From NCBI RefSeq assembly GCF_000878195.1, contig NZ_JXST01000047.1:1-46271 (forward strand): a DNA stretch of 46,271 nucleotides. Reading direction: 5' to 3'. Source of the DNA: Mycolicibacterium llatzerense. GTDB lineage: Bacteria; Actinomycetota; Actinomycetes; Mycobacteriales; Mycobacteriaceae. This document shows positions 1-7,928 of the stretch, piece by piece; the stretch's first letter is position 1; every line of letters starts with the position of its first letter. The notes under the pieces were generated by a model. That model did not search any database. It worked only from the letters and a program-made list of their open reading frames with translations, and was not told where the DNA came from. A program made the position numbers and the translations under genes.

Positions 1-330
1 CACCTCGCCAGTCAGCGACCGCCGCGAGGCCAACAACTCAGCGTGCCTCACTCGGCGGCGAGCCTCCTCGGCACTGAGCCGGTCCCGGATGCGCAGCACG
101 TCCGCCCAGTTCTTCGCCCCGATCTCCGTGGCGGTGGTGTGGGCCTGCAATGCGGCCACCACGGCATGATCAACGGCTTGGGCGGCGCACCGCATCTGCT
201 CACGGTGGGACTGCACCGCCAACAACTCCGGCACCGACAACGCCATGTAGTCCACCGCCGCAACCCGCGCCTGTGCCGTGTCGAGGTCGGTGTAGACCTC
301 CTCCACGGCGGTGGTGCTGGCAATGTCCAT
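1..330 (-). CDS. 13E12-repeat / DUF222 HNH-endonuclease family protein, N-terminal part (runs off the left edge)
   Basis: The minus-strand frame is open from an ATG at 330 to the window edge (110 codons, no stop). The translation starts MDIASTTAVEEVYTDL and has the helical N-terminal pattern of the mycobacterial 13E12 repeat family (DUF222), whose members carry an HNH nuclease motif near the C-terminus; that part lies outside the window, so nuclease function is not visible here. There is no Shine-Dalgarno sequence before 330. Instead a perfect LexA box sits 2 bases upstream and contains TAGTGT at the spacing expected of a -10 hexamer, which fits a leaderless SOS-controlled transcript. Several 13E12 genes of M. 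tuberculosis are known to be DNA-damage-inducible. Family assignment is fairly sure; the activity is inferred. Confidence 0.8.
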   Translation of the reverse strand, partial: MDIASTTAVEEVYTDLDTAQARVAAVDYMALSVPELLAVQSHREQMRCAAQAVDHAVVAALQAHTTATEIGAKNWADVLRIRDRLSAEEARRRVRHAELLASRRSLTGEV

Positions 331-332
331 AG

Positions 333-348
333 TCGAACACTAGTTCGA
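333..348. promoter_or_regulatory. LexA (SOS) box
   Basis: The 16 bases are TCGAAC-ACTA-GTTCGA, an exact match to the mycobacterial SOS box TCGAAC-N4-GTTCGA. The box lies 2 bases upstream of the ATG at 330. Read towards that gene it contains TAGTGT ending 6 bases before the ATG, so LexA would cover the -10 element of a leaderless promoter. Confidence 0.9.
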
Positions 349-470
349 TGCACCGACAAGAAACCGCGGGAAATGTGGCGCTAGTTACCTACTGTGACCA
401 GCGCAAACAAAGTGACCAAAGTTTTTTGAATCGTCGGGCGACGAGCGCAGCAGCCGCGTTGCCCGGGCGC

Positions 471-1193
471 CTACAGTCCCCGCAACCACGCCACGGCTTC
501 GTCGACTGTGGAGACTGTCGTCACGCCGTCGGGCAGCGCCGGCCGGTCCACCATGAGCACCGGAATGTTCAGCGCCGCGGCAGCATCCAACTTGGCGCGC
601 GTCATGCCGCCGCCGCTGTTCTTGGTCACCAGGGCATCGATGCGGTGGTCAACCAGCAACGCCAGCTCGTTGTCGTAGCCGTACGGGCCACGGGAGAGCA
701 GGATTTCGTGATCGGGTGGCAGCGTCTCGGCGTCGGGCGGTGTAACGGCACGGATCAGGAACCAGGCGTCCGACTCGCGGAACGCCGCGGTGCCGGACCG
801 TCCCGTGGTGAGGAAGACCCGTTGGTAGCCAAGGTCTTTGACGGTCTGCGCGGCCTGCCGGTCGTCGGCGACGACGATGGCGTCGCCGTGCGGCCACGCC
901 GGCCGAGCCAGGACCAGGTGCGGCAGCCCCAAGCCGGCACAGACCTGCGCGGCAGTGGCGGTGATGGTGGCGGCGAACGGGTGCGTGGCGTCGACGACCG
1001 CGGTGATCTCGTTGTCCTGCAGGTACGTTCGCAGGCCGTCGACACCGCCGAAACCACCGATCCGCACCGGACCCACCGGCAGCGCCGGGTCGGGGACGCG
1101 GCCGGCCAGGGAGCTGATCAGGTCGATGTCGGGGTGCAGTCGTTTGGCCAGCGCCCGCGCTTCGGAAGTCCCACCCAGCAGCAGGAGCTTCAT
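471..1193 (-). CDS. cobK: Precorrin-6A reductase CobK
   Basis: 240-residue homologue of CobK, the NAD(P)H-dependent reductase that converts precorrin-6A to dihydro-precorrin-6 in the aerobic cobalamin pathway. The N-terminus MKLLLLGGTSEARALAKRL is the Rossmann-like nucleotide-binding start of the family; further family blocks are VVDATHPFAA (about residue 66) and LLSRGPYGY (about residue 165). Its ATG shares ATGA with the cobM stop, so it is translationally coupled as the last gene of an SDR-cobL-cobM-cobK series. The same order occurs in M. tuberculosis (Rv2073c-Rv2070c). The 122 bp between it and the 13E12 gene hold no gene I can see. Confidence 0.95.
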   Translation of the reverse strand: MKLLLLGGTSEARALAKRLHPDIDLISSLAGRVPDPALPVGPVRIGGFGGVDGLRTYLQDNEITAVVDATHPFAATITATAAQVCAGLGLPHLVLARPAWPHGDAIVVADDRQAAQTVKDLGYQRVFLTTGRSGTAAFRESDAWFLIRAVTPPDAETLPPDHEILLSRGPYGYDNELALLVDHRIDALVTKNSGGGMTRAKLDAAAALNIPVLMVDRPALPDGVTTVSTVDEAVAWLRGL

Positions 1194-1948
1194 CAGTGCG
1201 TACTCCCCCGGCGCCTACCACTGGAGTACAGGTAGCTGTCGGCAAAACCCCGGGCGCCCAACACGTCTCCGACGAAGATGACCGCGGTCTTGGTGATGCC
1301 GGCCGCCCTCGTGCGCTCGGCCAGCTCCGCCAGGGTGCACCTGACGACCTGTTCGGTCGGCCAGCTGACGAAAGCCACCACCGCACACGGGCTTTCCGGA
1401 CGGTACCCGCCCTCGAGCAGTTGCGGGACGATGTTGTCGATCTGCGCTGCCGCCAGATGCAGCACCAAGGTGGCACCGGGCTTGGACAGGGTCACCAGGT
1501 CCTCGCCGTCGGGCATCGCCGTCGACAGCGTCGCCACCCGGGACAAGGTGATGGTCTGAGCCACACCCGGTACCGTCAACTCCCGCCCGAGGGCCGCGGC
1601 CGCAGCGGCGAAAGCCGGTACGCCGGGGACGATTTCGTAGTCGATACCGAGTTCGTCGAGCCGTCGGCACTGTTCAGCGACCGCACTGTAGATGGACGGG
1701 TCGCCGGAGTGCAGACGCGCCACATCGAGTCCGGCTTCGTGCGCGGCGGCCAGCTCGCCGATGATCTGCTCCAAGTTGAGCGGACCGGTGTCGACCACCC
1801 GCGCGTTCGGCGGGCACTCCACCAGCAGGTCGTCGGGCATGATTGAGCCGGCGTAAAGGCAGACCTGGCACGACTGCAGCAGCCGCTGCCCCCGCACGGT
1901 GATGAGATCGGCGGCACCGGGCCCCGCGCCGATGAAGTACACCGTCAT
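1193..1948 (-). CDS. cobM: Precorrin-4 C11-methyltransferase CobM
   Basis: 251-residue tetrapyrrole methylase that transfers a methyl group from SAM to C-11 of precorrin-4. The SAM-binding glycine loop GAGPGAADLITVRG is at residues 7-20, and the second family signature HSGDPSIYSA at 80-89. The frame is open further upstream, but the ATG at 1948 begins the family-typical MTVYFIGAGPG and overlaps the 3' end of cobL by 4 bases, so it is the chosen start. Middle gene of the coupled cobL-cobM-cobK series. Confidence 0.95.
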   Translation of the reverse strand: MTVYFIGAGPGAADLITVRGQRLLQSCQVCLYAGSIMPDDLLVECPPNARVVDTGPLNLEQIIGELAAAHEAGLDVARLHSGDPSIYSAVAEQCRRLDELGIDYEIVPGVPAFAAAAAALGRELTVPGVAQTITLSRVATLSTAMPDGEDLVTLSKPGATLVLHLAAAQIDNIVPQLLEGGYRPESPCAVVAFVSWPTEQVVRCTLAELAERTRAAGITKTAVIFVGDVLGARGFADSYLYSSGRRRGSTH

Positions 1949-3132
1949 TCTTTGACCACCGTCCACTGGGTTATCGGCAACGCCGGGCGCCAACCGGTGA
2001 AGCCACCGATCGGTTCGCCGTGATAGTGCTGGAAGCGGCGCAGGTCGCCGCCCAGCTTTGAATAGAGTTGCACCACAAAAGCTTCCGACTCCGCCGTCAC
2101 TGCGTTGGCGACCAGCCGTCCACCGGATTCGAGCGCGTCGAAGCAAGCGTCGAACAGGCCCGGACGGGTCAGGCCGCCACCGATGAAGATGGTGTGCGGC
2201 GCGGGTACGTCGGCGAAACTCTCCGGCGCCGCGCCACGGACATCGACCCGCACGCCGAATGCGGTGACATTGTTGATGATCCGCTCGCGACGCACGTCGT
2301 CGCTCTCGAAGGCGACCGCGCGACCACCCGACGCCCGGCACCATTCGATTGCCACACTGCCCGAACCCGAGCCGACGTCCCACAGGATTTGGTCCGGCCG
2401 CGGCTGCAGCGTGGCCAGGGTCACCGCGCGCACGTGCTGCTTGGTGATCTGCCCGTCGTGCGCGAAAGCGGTGTCCGGCAACGCCGCTCCGATCCGCAGA
2501 TCGGGGACGTACCGCACCGCAATGACATTCAACGCGTCGACGTCAGGGGCCGCCGCATTCCAATCCGCGGCAGTCATCGTGGTGACACGTTCGGCCGGCC
2601 CGCCGAGTTGTTCCAGAACGGTGAATTCCGATTGGCCGCGCCGAGCTTCGGTGAGCAGCCGGGCCAATGTCCGCGGGGTGTCGGCACCCTTGGACAGCAC
2701 GATTGCGTGGCCGCCGAGCCGCATCGCGGTGTGGGGCGCGGCGTTGACAAGGCTGATCACCTCGGTGTTCTGCACGCTCCATCCCAGTCGCGCGCAGGCC
2801 AGGGTCACCGAGGACACGTGCGGCAGCACCGCCACCCGATCCCGACCGAACAGCCGGATCAGGGTGGCGCCGATGCCGTGCAGCATCGGATCACCTGAGG
2901 CCACCACGTGCACGTCGGGCAGCCCGTCGAACAACGTGGGCAGGGCCGGCAGCAGTGGCGACGGCCAAGCCCGGCGCTCGGCGGTCACCTCCGGGTCCAG
3001 CAGGTCCAGCTGCCGCGGTCCACCGAAAATCACTGTGGCGCTCAGCAGTTCATTACGCGTCGTCTGCCCGAGACCGGCCATGCCGTCGGCCCCGATACCG
3101 ACGACCGTGATTTTCCCTTCGTGACCGGTCAT
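1945..3132 (-). CDS. cobL: Precorrin-6Y C5,15-methyltransferase (decarboxylating) CobL
   Basis: 395-residue bifunctional enzyme (CbiE and CbiT halves fused). The N-terminal tetrapyrrole methylase domain covers about residues 8-205 (VVGIGADGMAGL near the start; VVASGDPMLHGIG at 77-89). The C-terminal Rossmann methyltransferase domain has its SAM loop DVGSGSGS at 252-259. It methylates C-5 and C-15 and decarboxylates the acetate side chain of dihydro-precorrin-6. The ATG at 3132 is chosen because it starts MTGHEGKITVVGIG; the 22 upstream codons lie in a repeated junction element (3130-3171), not in conserved protein. Upstream is the SDR gene; downstream cobM overlaps by ATGA. Confidence 0.95.
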   Translation of the reverse strand: MTGHEGKITVVGIGADGMAGLGQTTRNELLSATVIFGGPRQLDLLDPEVTAERRAWPSPLLPALPTLFDGLPDVHVVASGDPMLHGIGATLIRLFGRDRVAVLPHVSSVTLACARLGWSVQNTEVISLVNAAPHTAMRLGGHAIVLSKGADTPRTLARLLTEARRGQSEFTVLEQLGGPAERVTTMTAADWNAAAPDVDALNVIAVRYVPDLRIGAALPDTAFAHDGQITKQHVRAVTLATLQPRPDQILWDVGSGSGSVAIEWCRASGGRAVAFESDDVRRERIINNVTAFGVRVDVRGAAPESFADVPAPHTIFIGGGLTRPGLFDACFDALESGGRLVANAVTAESEAFVVQLYSKLGGDLRRFQHYHGEPIGGFTGWRPALPITQWTVVKE

Positions 3133-3171
3133 CAGTGCCCTCTGCTCTTCGCGCAAGCGCTCATCGCGGCA
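3130..3171 (-). repeat. MIRU-like junction repeat, copy A
   Basis: Read on the minus strand, these 42 bases match 30447-30488 (plus strand) with one mismatch. The element starts within the last codons of the SDR gene (CCG CGA TGA), continues GCGCTTGCGC, GAAGAGCAGA, and ends GGGCACTGATG at the cobL start codon. It is bounded by direct GATGA repeats, as if inserted into an original TGA/ATG overlap. This position and the flanking duplication are the hallmarks of mycobacterial interspersed repetitive units; whether it belongs to a named family is not established here. Confidence 0.75.
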
Positions 3172-3919
3172 TCTTCCGCCAGATCGCCTTCGGCACAAAC
3201 CGCGTCGCGAAGATCAGCGGCCGGATACCCCAGGGCACCCACACCGCCGACTTGCCCCTCCGCAGCGCCGTCGCGGCAGCGTCAGCGACCTGCGCGGGCG
3301 TGCTCGACATCGGCGCCGGGTCCATGCCCTCGGTCATCCGGCCGATCACGAAGCCGGGTCGCACGATCAGCAGCTGGATGCCGGTGCCGTGCAGCGCGTC
3401 GGCCAATCCGCAGGCGAAGCCGTCCAGGCCCGCCTTGGCCGACCCGTAGACGTAGTTCGCCCGGCGGACCCGGGCTCCGGCGATCGACGAGAACACCACG
3501 AGGCGTCCCCGCCCGGCAGCACGCATGCGCTGCGTCAGCAGCGTCAGCAGGTTCACCTGGGCCACGTAGTCGGTGTGCACGACGGCAACCGCGTGTGCGG
3601 CGTCATCCTCTGCCCGGGCCTGGTCACCGAGGACGCCGAACGCCAGGACCGCGGTACCGATCGGCCCGTGCTCGGCTTCGATCTCGTCCACCAGCGTCGC
3701 GTGCGAGGCCAGGTCGTCGGCGTCGAACTCGCTGGTCTGCACGTTGACCGCGCCCGCCGCCCTGACCGCGTGGACCTCGTCGGTCAGCTGGTCGGCCCGG
3801 CGGGCCGCAAGCACCACCGTGTTGCCCGGCGCCAGCCGGATGGCCAGTTCCAGGCCGATCTCGCTCCGGCCGCCGAAGATGACGACCACCTCGCCGCCAG
3901 CATCCGCCGTGTCGTTCAC
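3161..3919 (-). CDS. Short-chain dehydrogenase/reductase (Rv2073c-like)
   Basis: 252-residue classical SDR. The nucleotide-binding motif is VIFGGRSEIG (residues 13-22), the catalytic serine region FSS (143-145), and YGSAK supplies Tyr158 and Lys162. The C-terminal half includes RPGFVIGRMTEGM. Gene position beside cobL and the divergent PPOX gene matches Rv2073c, a relative of the DprE2-type reductases; the substrate is unknown. GTG at 3919 is chosen because GATAAT (3932-3927) stands 7 bases upstream, a good -10 for a leaderless transcript, and the protein then starts MNDTADAGGE. A GTG at 3934 is the alternative. The gene ends in the MIRU-like element that links it to cobL. Confidence 0.85.
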   Translation of the reverse strand: MNDTADAGGEVVVIFGGRSEIGLELAIRLAPGNTVVLAARRADQLTDEVHAVRAAGAVNVQTSEFDADDLASHATLVDEIEAEHGPIGTAVLAFGVLGDQARAEDDAAHAVAVVHTDYVAQVNLLTLLTQRMRAAGRGRLVVFSSIAGARVRRANYVYGSAKAGLDGFACGLADALHGTGIQLLIVRPGFVIGRMTEGMDPAPMSSTPAQVADAAATALRRGKSAVWVPWGIRPLIFATRFVPKAIWRKMPR

Positions 3920-3926
3920 GGCTGCG

Positions 3927-3946
3927 ATTATCACCTGCGCTACTTT
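3927..3946. promoter_or_regulatory. Overlapping divergent -10 elements
   Basis: The 35 bp between the SDR and PPOX genes hold a minus-strand GATAAT at 3932-3927, 7 bases before the GTG at 3919, and a plus-strand TACTTT at 3941-3946, 5 bases before GTG 3952 and 8 before ATG 3955. Neither start has a Shine-Dalgarno sequence, so both genes probably have leaderless or near-leaderless transcripts from overlapping promoters. Confidence 0.5.
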
Positions 3947-3954
3947 TGACCGTG

Positions 3955-4368
3955 ATGGCCAAGGCAACGACACGGCTCACCAGTGACGCGCTGGCATTCC
4001 TCACCGAGCGTCATCTGGCGATGCTGACCACCCTGCGATCGGACAATTCCCCGCACGTCGTGGCTGTCGGTTTCACCTTCGACCCGAAGACCCATATCGC
4101 ACGCGTCATCACCACCGGTGGTTCCCAGAAGGCCCTCAACGCGGCCCAGCGTGGCGTCGCGGTGCTGAGCCAGGTCGACGGCGCCCGATGGTTGTCCCTC
4201 GAAGGCAAGTCGACGGTCAGCCATGACACCGACGACGTCCGCGATGCCGAACTGCGCTACGCCCAGCGCTACCGCACCCCACGGGTGAATCCCCGACGCG
4301 TGGTGATCGAGGTCCGGGTGGAACGCGTCCTCGGCTCCAGCGAGCTGCTGGACCGCGGCGAGGCCTAG
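3955..4368 (+). CDS. PPOX-class F420-dependent oxidoreductase (Rv2074-like, probable biliverdin reductase)
   Basis: 137-residue split beta-barrel flavin/deazaflavin-binding protein of the pyridoxamine 5'-phosphate oxidase fold. The N-terminal ALAFLTERHLAMLTTLR, the core PHVVAVGFTFDP and LSQVDGARWLSLEG are typical of the F420H2-dependent reductase group. Gene context matches M. tuberculosis Rv2074, reported as an F420H2-dependent biliverdin reductase. The ATG at 3955 is preferred; GTG at 3952 is possible, both close behind a TACTTT -10. Specific activity is inferred from similarity to Rv2074 and its position. Confidence 0.85.
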   Translation: MAKATTRLTSDALAFLTERHLAMLTTLRSDNSPHVVAVGFTFDPKTHIARVITTGGSQKALNAAQRGVAVLSQVDGARWLSLEGKSTVSHDTDDVRDAELRYAQRYRTPRVNPRRVVIEVRVERVLGSSELLDRGEA

Positions 4369-4485
4369 TCCCAACGGGCCGTTGCGCTTCGCCAACGAGG
4401 TGTAACGGGCCCTGACAACCCGGCCCGGCAACGGCACCAACCGGCATGACGCACGTCTCCCCGGCATGGTTCGATCTATGACGCC

Positions 4486-6105
4486 ATGACTATCGCCAGC
4501 CCTTTTCCCGAGGTCCAGATCCCGACGACGGCCGTCTACGAGTACGTCTTCGGCGATCTGGCCGAGTCGGATGCCGATCGCATCGCCATCACCGAGGTCG
4601 CGACCGGCGCTGAGTTCACCTACCGCGAGCTGACCACCCGGATCGAGGCGTTCGCCGGTGCGCTGGCCGCCCGAGGCCTGGGCGTCGGCGACGTGGTGGG
4701 TCTGCTGGCGCCCAACAGTGCCGCGTTCGCGGTGGCCTTCCACGGAATTCTGCGGTCCGGTGCCACGGCCACGACGATCAATGCGTTGTTCACGGCCAAG
4801 GACATCGCCAAGCAGCTGACGGACTCCCGTGCCGCCTTGCTGATCACCGTCACCGCGCTGGCGCCGCAGGCGCTGCAGGCGGCCGAGGCCGTTGGGCTGG
4901 GCGCCGACCGCATGGTCGTCCTCGACGGTCCCGGCAGCTCGGTCGACGGTCATCCGAATGCCACCGAACTGCTCGACGCCGCACTGCCCGCGCCGCGGGT
5001 CAGCTTCGACCCGGTGACCCATCTGGCGGCGCTGCCGTACAGCTCGGGCACCACGGGAAACCCCAAGGGCGTCATGCTCACCCACACGAATCTGGCGGCC
5101 AACGTGGCGCAGATTCGCCCGATCCAGGCCATGGGCCAGGATGACCGGGTGCTGGCGGTGCTGCCGTTCTTCCACATCTACGGCATGACGGTGCTGCTCA
5201 ACTCCGTCCTGCACGCGCGGGCCCGGCTGGTCATCATGCCCAGCTTCGACCTCGCCCAGTTCCTCGGGACCATCCAGGACCACAAGTGCACGTTCGCGTT
5301 CATCGCGCCGCCGGTCGCGGTGGCGCTGGCGAAGCACCCGATGGTCGACTCCTACCGGCTCGATTCGCTGAAGGGGCTGATGTCGGGCGCCGCGCCGCTC
5401 GATGACGACCTCGGGATGGCGGTCGCCGACCGGCTGGGGTGCCCCATCGTCCAGGGCTACGGCATGAGCGAACTGAGCCCGGTGAGCCACTGCATGCCGT
5501 TCGACGGTGGCCGTGAACTCGTCGGCGCCGTCGCACCGTTGAGTTCGTGCGGCTGGACGGCGCCGGGCGCCGTCAGCAAGATCGTCGACCCCGATACGGG
5601 TGCCGAGATCGGCCAGCCCGAGCACGGCCTGAGCGAGGTCGGCGAACTGTGCTTCCGTGGCCCCAATGTCATGGCCGGTTACCTCAACAACGATGCCGCC
5701 ACCCGCGAGACCATCGACGCCGACGGCTTCCTGCACACCGGCGACCTGGCTCGGGTCGACGCCAGCGGCTGCATCTACATCGTCGACCGGCTCAAGGAGC
5801 TCATCAAGTACAAGGGCTACCAAGTGCCGCCGGCCGAGCTCGAGGCAGTGCTGCTCACGCACCCCGGTATCGCCGATGCGGCGGTCGTCGGGGTCCGCGA
5901 TCCGGATTCGGGCGAGGAAGTGCCCAAGGCATTCGTGGTGCTGCAGCCGGAGGCCACGTTGTCGGGCGACGAGATCATGGATTTCGTCGCCGGCCAGGTC
6001 GCGCCCTACAAGAAGGTCCGTCAGGTCGCGTTCATCGATGCGATCCCGAAGTCCGCGGCCGGCAAGATTCTGCGCCGCGAACTGCGCGCCATCCGCGAGG
6101 TCTAG
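4486..6105 (+). CDS. Acyl-CoA synthetase / 4-coumarate-CoA ligase-like AMP-binding enzyme
   Basis: 539-residue member of the ANL adenylate-forming superfamily: it activates a carboxylic acid as acyl-AMP and transfers it to CoA. The phosphate-binding loop SSGTTGNPKG is at 186-195, the adenine-binding GYGMSE at 324-329, the hinge/crossover motif DRLKELIKYKGYQVPPAELE at about 431-450, and the catalytic lysine in SAAGKILRR (Lys527). Length and the GYGMSE/IKYKGYQV motifs point to the 4CL-like branch of mycobacterial FadD proteins; the acyl substrate cannot be read from sequence. It is monocistronic and converges on the next gene so tightly that both stop codons share CTAG at 6102-6105. Confidence 0.88.
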   Translation: MTIASPFPEVQIPTTAVYEYVFGDLAESDADRIAITEVATGAEFTYRELTTRIEAFAGALAARGLGVGDVVGLLAPNSAAFAVAFHGILRSGATATTINALFTAKDIAKQLTDSRAALLITVTALAPQALQAAEAVGLGADRMVVLDGPGSSVDGHPNATELLDAALPAPRVSFDPVTHLAALPYSSGTTGNPKGVMLTHTNLAANVAQIRPIQAMGQDDRVLAVLPFFHIYGMTVLLNSVLHARARLVIMPSFDLAQFLGTIQDHKCTFAFIAPPVAVALAKHPMVDSYRLDSLKGLMSGAAPLDDDLGMAVADRLGCPIVQGYGMSELSPVSHCMPFDGGRELVGAVAPLSSCGWTAPGAVSKIVDPDTGAEIGQPEHGLSEVGELCFRGPNVMAGYLNNDAATRETIDADGFLHTGDLARVDASGCIYIVDRLKELIKYKGYQVPPAELEAVLLTHPGIADAAVVGVRDPDSGEEVPKAFVVLQPEATLSGDEIMDFVAGQVAPYKKVRQVAFIDAIPKSAAGKILRRELRAIREV

Positions 6106-6791
6106 GGCCGGATCGTCAGGCCGACATCGCGCGCGGCCTTGGCCTGGCGATAGCCGACCACCAACCCGACGAGCGGCATCAGCACCAACCCGGCCAGCCC
6201 GAACAGGTCGCCGCGCACCCCGACCGGCTCGGCGGCGGCCCACACCGGGATACCGGTGTGGTCGATGGACAGCAGATCCGCGGCGCCATCCTCGCTCGGC
6301 GCCGCCGGCGCGGGTACCTCGACGACGGGCGGCGCCACGTCCGGCGCCAACCACCAGGACCGGCCCGCCGGCGCTGTGCCGGTGTGCTGTTCGGCTACGA
6401 CGACGGCCACCGGCGGGTTGACCGGCGTGGGCACCACCGCGTCCGGGCCGTCAGAGCCGCTGTTGGACTGGGCACCCGGCGCGAAGTTGTTCCGGCTGGC
6501 GTTCCCATTGCCGTTGCCATTCGACTTCGACGAATTTCCCGTGTTGGTCCGGCCCGAGGCCGACGATTTGGGGCCGGAGTTGCCGTTCCCGGCGGACCCA
6601 CCGCCAGTGCCGGAGTTACCGCGCGAGGCGCTGCTCTGACCGGAACCTGCCTTGCCTGAATTGCTGTTCCCACCGTTGCCATGCGATCCGCCGGGGTCGG
6701 CGGCGGCGATCGCCGGCGAGGGGCCCACCAGCACCAGGAAGGCAGCGACCGAAAAGTTGGCGACCCTCAGCAGCGCATCGTCACAGCGCAC
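6102..6791 (-). CDS. Secreted Gly/Asn/Ser-rich protein with C-terminal membrane helix
   Basis: 229 residues; function unknown. From a GTG start at 6791, residues 8-30 form a signal peptide (NFSVAAFLVLVGP, likely cleavage in PAIAAADP). Residues 33-115 are low complexity, dominated by Gly, Asn and Ser with scattered Lys/Arg (NGNGNGNAS, GNSGTGGGSAGNGNSG). A Pro/Val/Ala-rich linker follows (about 118-170). A hydrophobic helix at about 196-213 (FGLAGLVLMPLVGLVVGY) is followed by a basic tail. The layout suggests a surface-displayed protein anchored at its C-terminus. It is not a PE_PGRS protein: no PE domain is present. The stop shares CTAG with the stop of the opposite acyl-CoA synthetase. Confidence 0.75.
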   Translation of the reverse strand: MRCDDALLRVANFSVAAFLVLVGPSPAIAAADPGGSHGNGGNSNSGKAGSGQSSASRGNSGTGGGSAGNGNSGPKSSASGRTNTGNSSKSNGNGNGNASRNNFAPGAQSNSGSDGPDAVVPTPVNPPVAVVVAEQHTGTAPAGRSWWLAPDVAPPVVEVPAPAAPSEDGAADLLSIDHTGIPVWAAAEPVGVRGDLFGLAGLVLMPLVGLVVGYRQAKAARDVGLTIRP

Positions 6792-6907
6792 GCCCGCCCC
6801 CGATCACTCCGGCTGAGTGGCAACCCCCTGCGCACTCCGGACCCTCATCATGGCATGTCACCATGCCCGGGTTGACGATTTCCGCGGTTCGCCGGGCAGG
6901 GCAGGGT

Positions 6908-7918
6908 TCAAGCGGAATCCGGGTCCTGCGCGATCCCGTCGGCGGCCTTGCGCAACAGCGTCAGTGCGCTGCGCGCCCACGTCTGCGTCGCCCCGGCCAG
7001 ACCACAGGCGGGTGTCAATCCGACGCGTTCGCGTAGGACCGTGCGCGGAAAGCCGAGTCGGTCGGTGATACTCGCGGCTGCGGCGGCGACCTGCTCGACC
7101 GGGACCGGATGTTCCGGGGCGACTCCCGGCAGCACACCCAGCATGATGGTCCGGCCTGCCTCGACCCACTCGCCGATGCCGTCGAGATCAGCCGCGGTCA
7201 GCTTGGCCGCATCCACCGAGATCGCGCTGAAGGCAGTGCGCGCCAAGGTTTTCCATGGCACGTCGGTGGCACACACGTGAATACTCGCCGGTCCCCCGAC
7301 GGTCGCGATGCACTGATCGAGCAGGCTCGCGGCCAACAGCGCGTCGACCGGCGCCACCGGCGACATCCGGGTCACGCCCGCCAGCCGCCCGGCCAGGGCG
7401 GCAGGCAGTGCCGGTTCGTCGAACTGCACCACCACCTCGGCGTCGCAGCGCCGCGCGACCTCGGCGCGATGGTGCGCGACGCCCTCGGCGAGTGAACCGG
7501 TCAGGTCCCGCAGCGCGCCCTGATCGGAGATGGCCCGGTGTCCCCCGGACAATTCGAGTTCGGCGGCCAACGTCAACGGACCGGGGACCTGCACCTTGAT
7601 GGTCCGCCCGGTCCCGCGCAGCCCGGCCTTCTCCCACGCCTCTTCCAACGCGTCGACATCCTCGTCGAGCAGACCCGTTGCGCGGCGCACCACCGAGCTG
7701 CGGCCGGGGGCGATGCGATACCCGCGCGGAACGGTGTCCATGCCGATGTCGACCAGCAGCGCAGCTGCCCGTCCGATGATGTCGGCTCCCACACCGCGGG
7801 CGGGAAGCTCCACCAGGTGCGGCAGGGCGGGCAGCTCACCGACCACGACGGCAGCCGCTTCCCGGGCGACCGTTCCCGGCCACGAGCCGATACCGGTTGC
7901 CTGGGCGAAAATAGTCAC
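6908..7918 (-). CDS. MetE C-terminal-domain protein (Rv3015c-like, cobalamin-independent methionine synthase family)
   Basis: 336 residues corresponding to only the catalytic C-terminal half of MetE (full MetE is about 750 residues). The zinc ligands of the family are visible: His214 and Cys216 in IHVCATD, and Cys305 in TPACGLAGA. FDEPAL (166-171) matches the family active-site block. The N-terminal MetE half is absent, so it may use a methyl donor other than polyglutamylated methyltetrahydrofolate; the real reaction is unknown. The GTG at 7918 is 10 bp downstream of the ArsR stop, so it is probably the last gene of the SRPBCC-arsR operon. No cobalamin riboswitch is seen before it. Homologue and neighbourhood: Rv3015c. 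Confidence 0.85.
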   Translation of the reverse strand: MTIFAQATGIGSWPGTVAREAAAVVVGELPALPHLVELPARGVGADIIGRAAALLVDIGMDTVPRGYRIAPGRSSVVRRATGLLDEDVDALEEAWEKAGLRGTGRTIKVQVPGPLTLAAELELSGGHRAISDQGALRDLTGSLAEGVAHHRAEVARRCDAEVVVQFDEPALPAALAGRLAGVTRMSPVAPVDALLAASLLDQCIATVGGPASIHVCATDVPWKTLARTAFSAISVDAAKLTAADLDGIGEWVEAGRTIMLGVLPGVAPEHPVPVEQVAAAAASITDRLGFPRTVLRERVGLTPACGLAGATQTWARSALTLLRKAADGIAQDPDSA

Positions 7919-7928
7919 GCGGCCAACA

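Noticed and set aside
3940..6354. 804-codon minus-strand open frame
   Set aside because: Antisense to the acyl-CoA synthetase and PPOX genes, which have complete motifs; the frame has no recognisable domain.
6102..6791. PE_PGRS protein
   Set aside because: No PE domain and no GGAGG-x repeats; the tract is Gly/Asn/Ser and is preceded by a signal peptide.
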